DNA of 64,000 nucleotides from Mortierella sp. BCC40632 (Eukaryota > Mortierellomycota > Mortierellomycetes > Mortierellales > Mortierellaceae). The first letter of the stretch is position 1; each line of letters starts with the position of its first letter. The notes beneath the pieces were generated by a model. The model saw nothing but the letters and a program-made list of their open reading frames with translations, was not told the DNA's origin and did not search any database. The translations under genes were made by a program, and so were the position numbers. Of the stretch, positions 1 through 11,384 are shown one piece after another. The DNA lies in contig WAEK01000011.1 of assembly GCA_011634665.1 (NCBI GenBank), forward strand, positions 947,001 through 1,011,000, in the 5' to 3' direction.

Positions 1-521
1 CATGAAACCCGCTTTGCTTGTCTCTGTCCTTGCCTGCATTGTATCCTCCTTGCCCTGTAGCTTGCATAAAGATCGTTGAATGCTGTGGCCTCCTCCATTC
101 TTTTGGTGACCTTTTAGCCAAGCTATCCTCTATCCTCTTCTTTCTTGTAGGCTCACGGACAAACATCCACTCCACCCCTGCTCGACCGCGGGGACGAGGA
201 GCAAAGGAGGGAGCACGCTCTCATGCTCATCCCGCTCTCTCTCGTAATCTCGCTCTTGCGCTCTCACCCACTCTCCACCCCTGGGCTGGTCCATTTGGGT
301 CTTTAGGTAGAACTCGGTTCGACAGACTCAACAGACCATACCAGTTAATGCATGATTTTTTTTGTTCGGCTACGATGCAGTCGCCTTGAACCTGGCACGA
401 GCCTGCCCGTCTGCCTTTTTTTTTTTTTTTTTTTTCTTCTTCAATTGGCGCCTTAGCTCTCTTGCAGGGGTATGCATCCTTCTTGTGCAGTCGCCGCACG
501 ATACCATTTAATATTTTCAAA
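1..521. other. Flank downstream of the metallophosphoesterase gene, no gene recognised
   Basis: Open frames here are short and compositionally biased, and none resembles a known protein. A poly(T) run lies at about 417-435. The region is the 3' flank of the minus-strand metallophosphoesterase gene, so its 3' UTR and terminator should lie here, but no distinct signal could be assigned. Confidence 0.5.
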
Positions 522-1428
522 CTACTGTATCTTTTGCTTTTCCTCTGGCCTGGTTACCTGTCTCTGCAAGCGAGATACTAGCCAATAGAGCCCAAAAGTC
601 ACCCATGCTCCCACGGCAATGCAATCCACCACCAAAACTGTCCATACCAAAACGTCATTATAAAAAGCGCATGGCGAATAGTGGAACGCCAGTTCCGGTC
701 CAAGCCTTGACTCGTGCGTATCCTCCGAATTCATGATCTCCTTCGTCTCCTTGGGCGTGCTTTTTGGTTTATGCAAAGTTTTCTCCACTTTCACCTCAAA
801 GAGTCCCGAATAACCTCCATATTCTGCCATCATTGAACGTTGTGTTACCTCACGGACAGAACGTTCTACTTTCAAAGCCCCGCTGCCTGAACTGGGGTGC
901 TGTTGTCCAACGGTGCCCTCTGTCTCTGAAGCTGTCCAAACCAACTGGCCTGTGCTCTCATCTCGAGCTTGGAAGTGTGTCACGTCACACCCAACATGGT
1001 CGTGTCCGTTCAAGATAAAGTCAGGCTGGAGATGGTCCAAGATCCATAAAGTCGCGTTGCGCGTAAGCATCGTCTGCTCCACAATGGTATTGTCCCTGGA
1101 AGAAGAACAATGAGATCAGAAAGCGTCGGAGTCATAAAAAGAAAAAGAAAGAAAAAGGCAAGCAGAAAATCACTTTGTTAATGCCATCTTGGTTGCATGC
1201 AGTACAACAGTGTGTAACTTGGACTTTGTTCACGTTTTAAATGCATGGTTCGACGCACCAATGGAAACGGATATCTGGTGGATCTGCACAAGTGCCTTTG
1301 TCCTTGTGAAGCGGGATATGTGTTAAGAGCACAATCCCGTCTCTTGGATTTCTCTCCTTTATCAGCGAAGCCTCCTGTATAAAGTCCCAAGTTTCTCCTC
1401 GAAGATTCTACTCATCAATGGAGCAAGG

Positions 1429-1466
<38 letters not shown>

Positions 1467-2345
1467 AAATAAAAAAACTGTCAAAACTCTTTGCTCAATT
1501 CAGGAGCTCCTTAGATAGAGTATGAAGCTCTGTGACAACAACCCTGTGAGCTACACCTTTACCTCGTCTGAAGTAGGGCCGTCCAGGAGCATTGTATTCA
1601 GAACTACTAGATGCAGCTTGGCTGGTTCCTCGGTTAGCTCTTCCTCGGACGGAGATGGAACGTCCATTGTTGTGATGTAATTACTCTTGCCAAACACTTT
1701 CTCCCATCGGTCAATCCGTGCTCGCGATATGTCGTTTCCATATCCAATGTCATGGTTCCCAGTAATGTTGACAAGCAATGGCCAACTCGGCGACCTTGGC
1801 TCAATATCCGACATCGATGCATAATCACGAAAGATAGAGCGGAATCTGGCTACTCGCACCTCAAATTCCTGGTCATCAATCCACTGACTTGAGAAAAGGT
1901 CTCCAAGGACACCAACGTGGGTCGGAGCAAGCTGATGGCGTCGAGATCCTTGGTTCTGATCGAAAAGGTCGGTCAGTAATGCTGGGGCTTCCCATGATGG
2001 ACTTGACATCGATTCGTAGACATGCCTCATGTAGGCATCGTTGAAAGCAAGATCAATGATAGCTAAGGAATGGGTTGAGAGAGGACAAAGGCTTAGAGAA
2101 GACGTCGACTACCTGACATTTGTATCCATCAGATCATCTCCCTTACCTCTTTTGCCTAGGCGAGCAATCTTTGCATCTCCCTCCATCTGAGGATCGGCAA
2201 ATACAATCATCCTCAGGAACGATTCATCGGCCGACCATCGCCAATGGCAGGATATGCGTGCATAGTTGTAGAGAAGAAATGAAGAGATGATTGCTACGGC
2301 AGCTATACTCCATAGCAGAAACGACAAGACGCCTCCTGTCGACAT
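522..2345 (-). CDS. Ted1/Cdc1/PGAP5-like metallophosphoesterase, four exons
   Basis: Splicing join(522..1095, 1259..1407, 1563..2062, 2147..2345) on the minus strand gives one open frame of 473 codons; all three introns (84, 155 and 163 nt) have GT...AG ends and phases agree. The protein has an N-terminal membrane segment (about residues 6-26), then the calcineurin-like metallophosphatase motifs: DPQ with D51, GD with D121, GNHD at 168-171, a THIP histidine near 263, and GHDH at 313-316. A second hydrophobic segment lies near the C-terminus (about 430-455). This layout fits the fungal Ted1/Cdc1 and animal PGAP5 family, ER membrane enzymes that remove ethanolamine phosphate from GPI anchors; the exact substrate here is inferred. 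The start at 2345 is chosen because it directly precedes the membrane segment. Intron 2 holds a 37-nt poly(A) run (1429-1465). The gene looks intact and is the only clear complete host gene. Confidence 0.9.
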
Positions 2346-2883
2346 GACATTTGTGTTAAAAGAAGCATACGAGCAAAAGGGCAATCTCTCTCTCAAAAAG
2401 TGCTGTGGTGTCTTGCAAATAAGGAGAGGGTGCTCTCACCAACTTTAAATGCGACGCTGCCTGCTCAGATGAGTTACATTAGAGACAACCAAGGTTGTTG
2501 CTTAGTTTGACGGTGGCTATTCTTGGAATGGATCTTTGCAGCAGACAAGAGAAAAAAAAGAGAGATAAAGGCAAGCAGAGGAAGTAGGTAGCGACAAGTT
2601 GATCCAGTGTACATGTAGTTGTCAGAGAGGTGCCACGCCCCCATGCCAAAATGGGAGCTCGTCAATGGAGATACCTTGTGGTAGTATCCCTCCTTGGATG
2701 AATCTGGCGCAAACAGCGTACAAAACTAAAAATGGTCATCACCTTCCGGACTAATAGGAAGATCTATGCAAAGAAAAAGTTGCATACAGGGCGTTGCTAC
2801 AGTGACGGGAAAAGCCAAGAGCCAGCACCCGAGACATTGTAACCTTTCGCTACACCAACCGCTCGCTGGCAGGGCATCATCTG

Positions 2884-2978
2884 AAAAAAAAAAAAAAAAA
2901 AAAGGAAAGGAAAGGAAAGGAAAGGAAAGGAAAGGAAAGGAAAGGAAAGGAAAGGAAAGGAAAGGAAAGGAAAGGAAA
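2884..2978. repeat. Poly(A) followed by (GGAAA)n microsatellite
   Basis: A run of 20 A is followed by about fifteen uninterrupted GGAAA units. The apparent Lys/Glu-rich and Phe/Leu/Ser-rich reading frames over it are products of the repeat, not genes. Confidence 0.97.
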
Positions 2979-4250
2979 GACGGGCAGTTCTAAGAAAGCG
3001 AGGAATGAAGGCAAGGGTAATTCCGCGTAAACTCACAAGACCTGAACTGTATGGACTTGGTAATGAATTGCCCACAGTCTCGTAGTCACCAGATGGGTCC
3101 AGCAAAGTATGTCAGGATCAGCAGTGTGCTAACTAGTGGGATCCTACAATTGTGATTGAGGCTTTATGGAGTCTTGTCAACTCCAGATACTTCCTCTGGA
3201 CTGGAGTCACTCTCTGACCACTCCATTCAGCTCACTAATGAAGGAACGAAAGAGCAAATGTTTTCACAATATTTTTCTAAAGCAGGTGAACGCCTAACTT
3301 TGTATAGGGCAAGTTGTCATGGGAGCAAGATGTCCTTGCCTTAGATGTGCTATTTTTTAGATTAGGAGTCTATCAAAGCAAACCTAGAGGACACCTCCAG
3401 GGCCTGAGAATCTGGCATCAAGACGATCCGTATATCGTTACTATCATGAATTTACTGCTGTCTAGATATCTGATTTTAGGACGGAAAGTCCAGGCTGATG
3501 TATTTCACAGCGTCACTTACCCACCACCTTTAACCGACTATGTTCACCCATTCCTCACCATTCTAATTTTCCTGCTGGTCCCTGTGAGACGGGCAGCAGA
3601 ATAGCCTTTTATTTTCTATTGGAAGGTAGCAACATGTTCAATGGGATTCACCCCCTTGCTCTCTGGGGAAGGGGGATGTCTTTTGTGGTCGCTGCAGTAC
3701 CAATCCGCCTGCGAGACACACACCTTAGCAATGTTGTTGATCTCACAATACCCGAGGCAACTGATTCATATGGCGTTTCTGCCCTTGCAAAAGATCTGCT
3801 GATCTTCTGCTTCTGGTTTGAACTCTCTATCCTTTCCTACTTCCTGCATAGTTGATTATCGTAGTAAGGAGCTATCTCTATTCCACAGTTGGATGGGTGT
3901 GCTCCCAGTTTTCCCATTTGTCACGAGTAATATTTTTTTCTCTGTCCTGTGTGTATTTTGTCGAGAAAGGAGTGACGCTGATCCTGACAATTGTGAACTT
4001 TTGAGATTTCGGCAGCTTCAACTTTTCAAATCTGTCCATTTCCATGGCTTCTGTGAGCTGGGATCTGATGTCAATTGCAGTAGGCTCTTGTACTTCCGTT
4101 CTGCCGGAATTAATGGATATGGCACTTGTACCTCCGATAGACTGCATGCTAATATCTCCAGACCGGGTGGAGTCTCTAAAACACTGCATGCTGATCTCCG
4201 TTCATACATACCATGTTGGTATTTCAACATGCACATCTGTTCTTCTGCCA

Positions 4251-4274
4251 TTTTTTTTTTTTTTAAAAAAAAAA
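4251..4274. repeat. T14-A10 foldback tract
   Basis: Fourteen T are directly followed by ten A, giving a self-complementary A/T tract. No neighbouring gene is clear. A larger tract of the same form lies 700 bp further on. Confidence 0.9.
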
Positions 4275-4949
4275 GAGAAAATGAAGAGGGAGAAACTAGA
4301 AAATATAGCGAAGAATAGCATGTGGGCGCGACACACATTTTCTCTTTAGTCTGAAAAAGGGTTGTTGTCGGCCGTGGTGTTCTAGTAGGTCTCAAAATGA
4401 GTCCTAGTCTCGTTAATGCTAACCCCAGCAGCTCCTTTCATAATCTTCAGTCAGAAGTCCCGACCTCAAGGCGACAGCAAGGCTGCAAGATGACCAGTTA
4501 ATTTGTCCTATCGGTGACAGCTTTGTATTCTCTTGTAGTCATATAGAATTGATTCTTCAGTATTCTTCAGGCCGTCAGATGCCATGACCGTACTGTTGGG
4601 CAAGTATCTCGCATATCTCGCCTTAATGAGAGCCTCCAGTTGCTGTTCTTATGTCATATGTCGGCGTTTGGCCTCTCAGACGTTTTCGCCAGGCTGCAAA
4701 GGAGCCAAGTAATAGGCTGCTCTCTCGTTCTTTAATATTCTTAATTGATATATGACCCGGGAAGCTTCTGAGCTCTCTCCAAATGCCTTACTTTGCTCTC
4801 TTTGAGCTTTGAACCAGATAGACATTCCACAAGCACTTCAGCCTTTTGTTAGTCAGCTCACTATCAACGGGCGATGTCTTGAGTTGTTAACTCAGCACGG
4901 AAAATAGCCTTGCCTGTGAGATGTCCTATCCACTCGCCCACGAAAACGG

Positions 4950-4955
<6 letters not shown>

Positions 4956-4996
<41 letters not shown>
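4956..4996. repeat. T24-A17 foldback tract
   Basis: Twenty-four T followed directly by seventeen A form a nearly perfect palindrome with no spacer. It could be a slippage hotspot, two opposed poly(A) tails, or an assembly foldback; nothing in the flanks identifies a transposon. Confidence 0.9.
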
Positions 4997-6797
4997 GTCG
5001 GAAGGTCTATGAACACAAAAAGAGAAGACAGAGGAAAACTACTAGAGATGACAGGTATTTAATACCCGATAAATACTAGAGGTGCTCGAACTTGTGATTG
5101 AACGAAAGACTATGCCTCCAGCAATCTTCGCCACTACCTGAGACAGTAGCCCCATAGACTTCCTCACTCACAAACAAATCACTTTGGGTCGCTCTCCTGC
5201 TCAGACTGAAGGTAGAATCTCTGGTGAATGGGGTCGTTAGAAGTTGCCTATAAAATGCTGCGTTTTACTCGATGGTGGTTCGAGTGTGATGGCCAACGTC
5301 AAAGCGTATTTTGAGGAAATAAGAAGTAGAGGCTATTAAAAACCAAATGATTTTTCTAGCCAACACTCTTCATATACTCCATTTATCTTAGAGGGTACTA
5401 TTGAACCAGCTTTTGGTGAGCCGCTCATCTCATCTTCATCACCAGTAGTTGTCTGAGCATTTAAACGTTTCACCGATGTAGGATCTTAGATTAATAAGTC
5501 GTCCGAAAAAGGCAGTGATTTTTCCTGACTAAGAAGCTGTCAAAACCAGGCAACATGATTGTCTGTTAAATCCGGTATGTGAATGAATAAAAGTGCAGTA
5601 GATAGTAGATAAAGCCAAAACCTCTTGGACCCTGATTTAGGGTAAAGCGAGAAACTATAAATCTCTCCCTCCCCCTCCCTCTCCTCTGCAATAGGGTAGC
5701 TTTTGTTCTTTCACCTACATCTACAAGTTCTCTCGCATAGCCCGTGTTTGTAGTGCCCATCACTAGAGTATTGCCCAGTCCAAGATCCGATCTAGGCCAT
5801 GCATCCTCGACTCTTCAGTCCCTTTAAGTTAACCTGCCGAGTTTTCGGTCACTTTTAATAGATTTGATCCATTATCTCCTTGGTCCTAAATGTTCTGGGA
5901 GGCATATTCAAGAACTATATCCAAACAATGACACCACTAGAGCAGAATGAGGCGCGATGAAAAGTGGTGTACTAGGACAGAAAAATGTCCCTGAACGACT
6001 TTTGCTTAACAGCCTTCTGGTCCTGTTTCTATTTGGACAAAAAGAGAGGATTTTATGGACCTATCCCAGCTTTAGTCCATAAACGGAATCGTTCCTCAAG
6101 GCTTTCGTTTGATAGCCCCTTTGTCCCTCATTCACTATAATGATATTGGTATAGCAAGACAACATCGTCACCCTTCGGCGTCCAATCAGTCAAGATAGTC
6201 ATAGCTCCTTTCTCCGGTAGGTCAGCGATGGGTCGTCATGACTTGCCTACACCCTAAGAGAAGAAAAGATGGACACTGTCTAAGACCTATTTTTCCATAA
6301 ATTCTACATTGCCGAACGGTCGATGTAGCAGAACGTACGATTCGGCCTCTGCTTCTCCAGTAGTAGTTAAAATGACTTCCATTTGTCCGCCTCTGAAGAC
6401 CTCAGGCTATCTTTCAGCTTGTCTTCATCTTGATCCAAATCGTTACTCGAGCAACCATCGCCATGATTGAAATCCAGACCAATGGTTAGATAGCAGTCGA
6501 GCTGCTGTTCTTAGTGTAGAGTATCATCCAGGAGGATCTGTCAGCGTCTTCCAAGAGCGCAACGTTTGGTTGCAACAAGTCGAGTCTTGGGTTGTGAAGA
6601 TTAAGTACCGCTACAGATCTTGTTGGAGATGTCAAGAGCTCTTACTTCCATCCATCATCCCGAACCTTCTCTGCACTTCTCAACACATAATTTAGGTTTT
6701 ACCTCTTGTCCTCGAAGCTGGATAAAGAGCTTTGCTTAAAGCATCCCTTGTAGGGATCGACATAGAGGAAGAACCAGTGTGAAATTGATGGGATCAG

Positions 6798-6906
6798 TGA
6801 AAGAGAAAGAGAAAGAGAAAGAGAAAGAGAAAGAGAAAGAGAAAGAGAAAGAGAAAGAGAAAGAGAAAGAGAAAGAGAAAGAGAAAGAGAAAGAGAAAGA
6901 GAAAGA
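6798..6906. repeat. (GAGAAA)n microsatellite
   Basis: About eighteen perfect hexanucleotide units. The alternating Lys-Glu frame and its antisense Leu/Phe frame are consequences of the repeat and are not called as genes. Confidence 0.97.
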
Positions 6907-7722
6907 GTGGTTGGATTCGAAAGAGGAAAATAATTTCCTTCGCCCTCATGAAAAGCATGACCATCGAACTAAAGACCACCAGTAGCGGCTTTCCCCCAAA
7001 CCAGGGAAGCATTGGCTTATCAAGAAGCAGCTTTTGAATCTACTCATAATAAGAAAACTCGTCAGTCTGGGTCTTTAAACCTACCTACTATGCTAAGAGA
7101 AAACTAGTCCATACAAAAGAAGTTGGGCGATCTGGGTAAAGAAAAAAAAATGGAAAGAGAAAGGTCGAGCTTTTTTTTTTTGCTGTAAGACCGCAATGTC
7201 TCTAGCGCAAACGGCATTTTCGTGGTGGGATGGGGCGAGACCAATTCTTAACGTGAATAATCTAGGATGTACTTGTAAAAGACGACTGGCAGGAGTAAGA
7301 TCTGGATGTAAAGTGATAAACGACATGGAGATTATACAGAGAAAACATGTTTCAAATATAATGGAAGATAGATCCGTACCATGCAGAGGATCGGTTCACA
7401 ACGGCGAGTCAAAAGACATGAGTGTGGATCCTTCAGGTAAAGCCTTGGCCAGCGGTTTTAATAATTAGCGACGCCTGAGTTGGCTGGATCGTTTCTCCAA
7501 CCGAGGGCACAGTACTCGGCCGACTCTCTGTTTCCTTTCTTTGACCGAGCTCAAGTCTTTGCTATTACATTCAGTGAGAAGTTGACTAAGCCTATTAGCA
7601 TATTTCCGGTGGCGGCTCCGCCAAGGGTAATCAAGATGAAAAATGGTTGGAGTAATCGAGATCTCTCTCCAGCTGACAAGCCAAAGATCATCAGTCGCGT
7701 TCTCCTCCTTTGCCACCACTTC

Positions 7723-7760
<38 letters not shown>

Positions 7761-7849
7761 CACTTCGCTTCTTACGCCTTCCCTGCTTCTTCTTTTACAC
7801 TTATCCGCCAATCCAACCTCCCTCTCGTCCTTCAACACTTTGCAACACA

Positions 7850-8178
7850 ATGGTCCACACTCGTGTCGCCTTGTTTTGTCTTGTTGTTGGAGAGACAGCG
7901 TCTCGAGCCTTTCCAATCTACACAACAAAAGCAGCAACAGTTGGAGATCTCAATAAGCTCATCAAGGCTGAGAAGAATACTAGCTTTGCCGACATTGCCG
8001 CTGATAAGCTCATCCTCTGGTGCGTCCTACTCCCTGTCCCATCCGACAAGGATAAGTAAATCGTCCTAGACAGGATTGATTCCCCTATAGAGCTCAGCTC
8101 GATGGACGACATCTCTGATGTTTTTGCTGAGAGACCGCCTAAGTAGATAATCCACATTCTCGTCCAACGACCCCCACC
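7850..8178 (+). pseudogene. Crinkler (CRN)-type effector N-terminus, broken by two stop codons
   Basis: From ATG 7850 the frame encodes a short protein with the hallmarks of the CRN N-terminal ubiquitin-like header: an LFCLVVGE block, an AFP block, TVGDLNKLIKAEK, then F-x-D-I-x-ADKL-I-LW and a PVPSDKDK turn. The same frame continues after a TAA at about 8057 and a TAG at about 8144 with typical CRN text (a short SSMDDISDVF helix, then the HILVQRPP block that ends CRN headers), followed by GTAATG, a possible splice donor. Continued similarity past both stops indicates a gene that was once open. CRN proteins occur in oomycetes and early-diverging fungi; the header precedes varied C-terminal domains. 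None is recognisable here. A poly(T) tract lies about 95 bp upstream. Confidence 0.72.
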
Positions 8179-8217
8179 AGGTAATGTTGCCCTGCCGTCT
8201 TACCGCTGTCAAGCTAC

Positions 8218-8700
8218 ATGAGCCGGTTCTTTTTACCGACTTTAATTGCCCATGTCTTTGCACTGCATGCGAAAGTCGCGACATTAGAGAGACTACATGA
8301 ACAAGGTAAATGCTGCTATGACGCATCTCTGTTTGAATATGATTGTAATACGGATCTCTCACAGTTCCATGTCAGAATAATAAATCCCAAGTTTATGCCT
8401 CTTAGGAAGAATATTCATAAGGAGGAAGCTTGGCAGCCATTTACCGCATCTGATGGGGATCTGACGGAACTGCCTCCTTGGGTCAACATTCTTGCGAGTC
8501 CCAAACTTGTACCGGAACCACGAGTGGCATTTGCTAACCTCGGCAACAGCAGCCTTCAAGCTGGTGATGAAATCACTATGCCTAACATGGGTCAGAAACC
8601 AAAGGGGTTTGGAAGTCACGGCCAGGGCTTGACACTTTTGGTCACCAAGCAAATGCTGGAGCTTTGGAAAGAGACGCATGGTGATCAAGAGCGGGCGTAA
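8218..8700 (+). CDS. Unassigned 160-codon ORF after the Crinkler header
   Basis: This is the longest open frame near the Crinkler remnant and lies on the same strand, 40 bp after it. I do not recognise it. Its later part (from about residue 45) has ordinary protein composition and ends in a Gly/His-rich stretch and a helix-like LLVTKQMLELWKE segment, which looks coding. A CTCACAG at about 8358-8364 could be a splice acceptor, in which case only the later part is an exon, perhaps the C-terminus of the same Crinkler gene. It stops at TAA 8698-8700. Confidence 0.4.
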   Translation: MSRFFLPTLIAHVFALHAKVATLERLHEQGKCCYDASLFEYDCNTDLSQFHVRIINPKFMPLRKNIHKEEAWQPFTASDGDLTELPPWVNILASPKLVPEPRVAFANLGNSSLQAGDEITMPNMGQKPKGFGSHGQGLTLLVTKQMLELWKETHGDQERA

Positions 8701-8763
8701 TCAACTCAACTCGACTCATGGGAAACACTAATCGGATATCCTACGGCTTTTGAGAAACATTGG
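8701..8763. mobile_element. Two adjoining MITE end fragments
   Basis: 8701-8733 reads CAACTCAACTCGACTCATGG followed by GAAACACTAA. This is the reverse complement of the left terminus of the palindrome-rich element at 9937-10270. Directly beside it, 8736-8763 (CGGATATC...CTTTTGAGAAACATTG) matches, with a few changes, the right arm of the hAT MITE at 11276-11384. Both are short remnants. Confidence 0.55.
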
Positions 8764-9020
8764 AACTCAGAGAGAAGCTTTTCAAGAACATACTATAGGT
8801 TGACCTATAGAACTCCTGTCTCTACCCTTCAACCTTTAGATAGGCAAAAATACCAATAAAACCTAATAGATTAATGACACACACCTCCAATCTCCAAGGT
8901 TAGAAACTAACAGTTCAAACTACACACTGAAATACGAGTGGGTGCAAGTCTAATACACTTCAACTTGAGCCAATCGTACCTCGTCCTTTTCTCTCTTTCT
9001 TTCTTTTTTCTTAGAAAGCT

Positions 9021-9066
<46 letters not shown>

Positions 9067-9936
9067 ACAAGTGGACAGGTTGTTGAACAAGGCAAAAGGT
9101 ACAGCCTCCAGTGTTGAGCCTTGTATACCACCACCGCCAACATCCCCTGAATTCACAACTGGTTTTCTGAATCTATCCTGAATGGAGGTAGTCTATCCAG
9201 GCGGCCGGTGTGGATGGGGGCTACAACAGAAGTCAATGTATCATGACTATTTGAAAAGGGTGGCGGCAATCTTGCTGAAAGAAGTGTCTTGTTTGATATC
9301 AGGAGGAAAGGAGTGAATGAACCAAGGGCTATCACCACTGCTGACTGCCGCAAGCGACGTCCGTGTTGCGACTAGCTAACTCTTATATCTTACTTCACAT
9401 ACACTGCTTCCTGACATGCAATCTCCTTTTGCCGTGGTTTGGCACTCTTGCGTCGCTAACTCGAGTGTGTGATTGGATAGTAGATACGAGGGGATAAAGA
9501 ATGTGTAAAAAGATACCCAGGAATGTGGAGAGTCAAACAGCAAGACATTGAGCGTGTATCTGAATGACTTGAGGGTGATGTTGGGCGTGTATCTAGATGA
9601 CTTGTATGTGATATTAGGCGCCTGACCTGGATCGCGATCATAACGGAGAGTAGGATCAGAATACGACCATACATAAAGTGTGGGAGCAGAGATACTATCA
9701 AACAAAAAGTTTTTTTTTTTTTTTTTTTTTCCCATGGCGATGGTTGTTTCACCGCCGTGGCATCAAGACCATAAAAAAAATCTGCAGGCTAAGCCCAGAG
9801 CCGTGGAAGTGGCCATTAACGATTAGGATTTCGAGTACCGGCGCGTCCACCTAACGATTTTGTTTCCATTTTGGTCTTGCGCATGTGCGGGAGTCACACT
9901 TTCTCTGTGTCCAATCTTTTTTCGAAAGGCTACGTG
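8764..9936. other. Unassigned spacer with A/T tracts
   Basis: No gene recognised. It contains a poly(A) run at about 9029-9064, a poly(T) run at about 9711-9730, and two to three imperfect ~36-bp tandem units (GTGTATCT-G/A-GATGACTTG...) at about 9547-9620. The minus-strand frames over the latter owe their length to these repeats. Confidence 0.45.
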
Positions 9937-10270
9937 TAGTGTTTCCCATGAGTCGAGTTGGGTTGAGTTGGAGGTTCGACTCAACTCAACTCATGCACAC
10001 ATGAGTTGGGAAAAATCTGAACTCAACTCAACTCATGAGTCGAAAAGGTTGAACTCAACTCAACTCATGAGTCGAAAAGGTTGAACTCATCTCAACTCAG
10101 GGCATCTACACCCTGTAAGCGATTCGACTCACTCCAACTCAACTCAACTCAACTCAACTCATGAGTTCATGAGTTGAAAAAAGCTTCGACTCAACTCAAC
10201 TCATGTTACACGAGTCGGGAGAAAGTTTGAGCTGAGTCGGTGAGTTGGTGAGTCGAGTTGAAGAACACTA
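9937..10270. mobile_element. MITE-like element built of CTCAACTCATGAGTTG palindromes
   Basis: The segment begins TAGTGTTTCCCATGAG and ends GAAGAACACTA, giving short inverted ends of the YAGNGNTTC type seen in hAT transposons. Between them nearly all sequence is iterated CTCAACTCAACTCATGAG and its complement, so the whole element can fold into many hairpins. A copy of the terminus recurs at 8701-8733, which supports a dispersed family. No matching 8-bp target duplication was found at the ends (GCTACGTG left, CTCATTGG right), so exact limits are uncertain. Confidence 0.5.
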
Positions 10271-11275
10271 CTCATTGGAGATTGTGCTGGAGAGGGAAGC
10301 GACAAAGGTGCCTAGGTCAGGACAGAGTCTGTTGTATAGTGTTCGACTAGGGATCATAATTGCAAGATTCTTGAAGAGCATTGCAAGTGGAGCACCGAAT
10401 TCCACCATTGTAAATACAGTTACCGGCATTGTTGTAATTGAGTCGTACCCTGTCCAAGCAGCTCGTCCTGTTGAGTCTGAGTAGGGTATCCGAAATTGCT
10501 CCGGACTTGCGCAAGAGTCAAGACCCTGCACAAAATCCTCCAAATAAGCATGCGTTTGTGCAATAAGTTAATCTGGGGTCTATGTTTGAAAGGCTGTTTA
10601 TTGGTCTAAGTTGCCGATGGCTGCTAATTACTACAGGTGGCCCCCTTTTATAGAGGGTCATTCCTCTCTTCCCCGGGCCAGGCTTATTCACAACGGGTCC
10701 CCACACGTTGGTCCTCTTGCAGTTTGGCGGGTTGTGAAAATCGAAATGCTGGTGGTCCGGTCTACTGGAAAGTGTGCGCACCGACCTGGACCTACCATTA
10801 CATCTTCACCCAGTTTTGCGGCTGTGACTAGGTAGTTGTAATCCCTTACACCAAGAACCAATTTCCTGGATTCTCGTGTGCTGCCTTGTGCGATAAAGAT
10901 TTTCAACTTATTTTTTTTTTTGAGTTGAAGCTCCGGGACCTGGAACACTCGGAAAAGGGGCACTTTTTTTTCCGTATGGGGGATCTAGGTTCACATCCCT
11001 TCTGTAAACCTCAGCACAATAGATGGTAAGGGTCCTCAAGCCAGTTGTAATTTGGGCACCCATAAGCTGCTCTAGACCTATTACGGACCCAGACTCGAGA
11101 GCAAAAAGATGCTCTTTATTTAGAGTGTATGGGAACTTTCAGTCAAAGCATTCTCAGTACTGCCGTCGAATAGCTCCCCATTTGAAGCCTGGGATAGGTC
11201 GATTCTTCAAAACTGATGGTGATCTGGGATCAAAGACCGCAGGTAAGCGTATACCTCCGTTGGCACTGTTAGGGG
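10271..11275. other. Spacer with one coding-like but unassigned ORF
   Basis: A 91-codon minus-strand frame (10268-10543) has protein-like composition (a TVFTMVEFGAPLAMLFKNL segment) and is cut at its 3' end by the palindrome-rich element, so it may be a gene remnant; I recognise no family. The rest, including the plus-strand frames at 10611-10835 and 11023-11448, shows nothing I can support. Confidence 0.35.
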
Positions 11276-11384
11276 CAGTGTTTCTCAAAAGTCGGATGAT
11301 ATCCGATCCGACTTTTTTTCTGGACGGAGATAACACAGGAAAAAAAGGTCGGATCGGATATCATCCGACTTTTGAGAAACACTG
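11276..11384. mobile_element. Complete hAT-type MITE, 109 bp, with 8-bp target duplication
   Basis: Two inverted arms of about 44 bp (11276-11319 and 11341-11384) begin CAGTGTTTCTCAAAAG, the hAT-like terminal sequence, and are almost perfectly complementary, separated by a ~21-bp loop. The 8-bp direct repeat GTTAGGGG flanks it exactly (11268-11275 and 11385-11392), the duplication length made by hAT transposases. It has no coding capacity, so movement would need a transposase encoded elsewhere. Intact arms and duplication suggest a recent insertion. Confidence 0.9.

Larger units (their letters stand above)
2346..7849. other. Long stretch with no recognisable gene
   Basis: About 5.5 kb between the metallophosphoesterase and the Crinkler remnant. 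From about 4.4 to 6.8 kb there is almost no open frame above 60 codons. Minus-strand frames at 3878-4189 and 4018-4395 and plus-strand frames at 3818-4318 and 7196-7468 show no family resemblance to me and could be exons or chance. The promoter of the metallophosphoesterase should lie just above 2345. The region is marked by microsatellites and A/T tracts listed separately. Confidence 0.5.

Noticed and set aside
301..330. GGTTCGA-type B-box hints of tRNA genes here and near 5275 and 9965
   Set aside because: No matching A box, acceptor stem or cloverleaf could be formed around any of them.
2766..3105. Plus- and minus-strand frames over the GGAAA repeat
   Set aside because: Their length comes only from the stop-free pentanucleotide repeat.
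6779..7012. Lys/Glu and Leu/Phe repeat proteins over the GAGAAA tract
   Set aside because: These are translations of a microsatellite on both strands with no other coding signal.
8066..8688. Minus-strand frames opposite the Crinkler remnant and following ORF
   Set aside because: The plus strand carries recognisable Crinkler text; the minus frames have no family resemblance.
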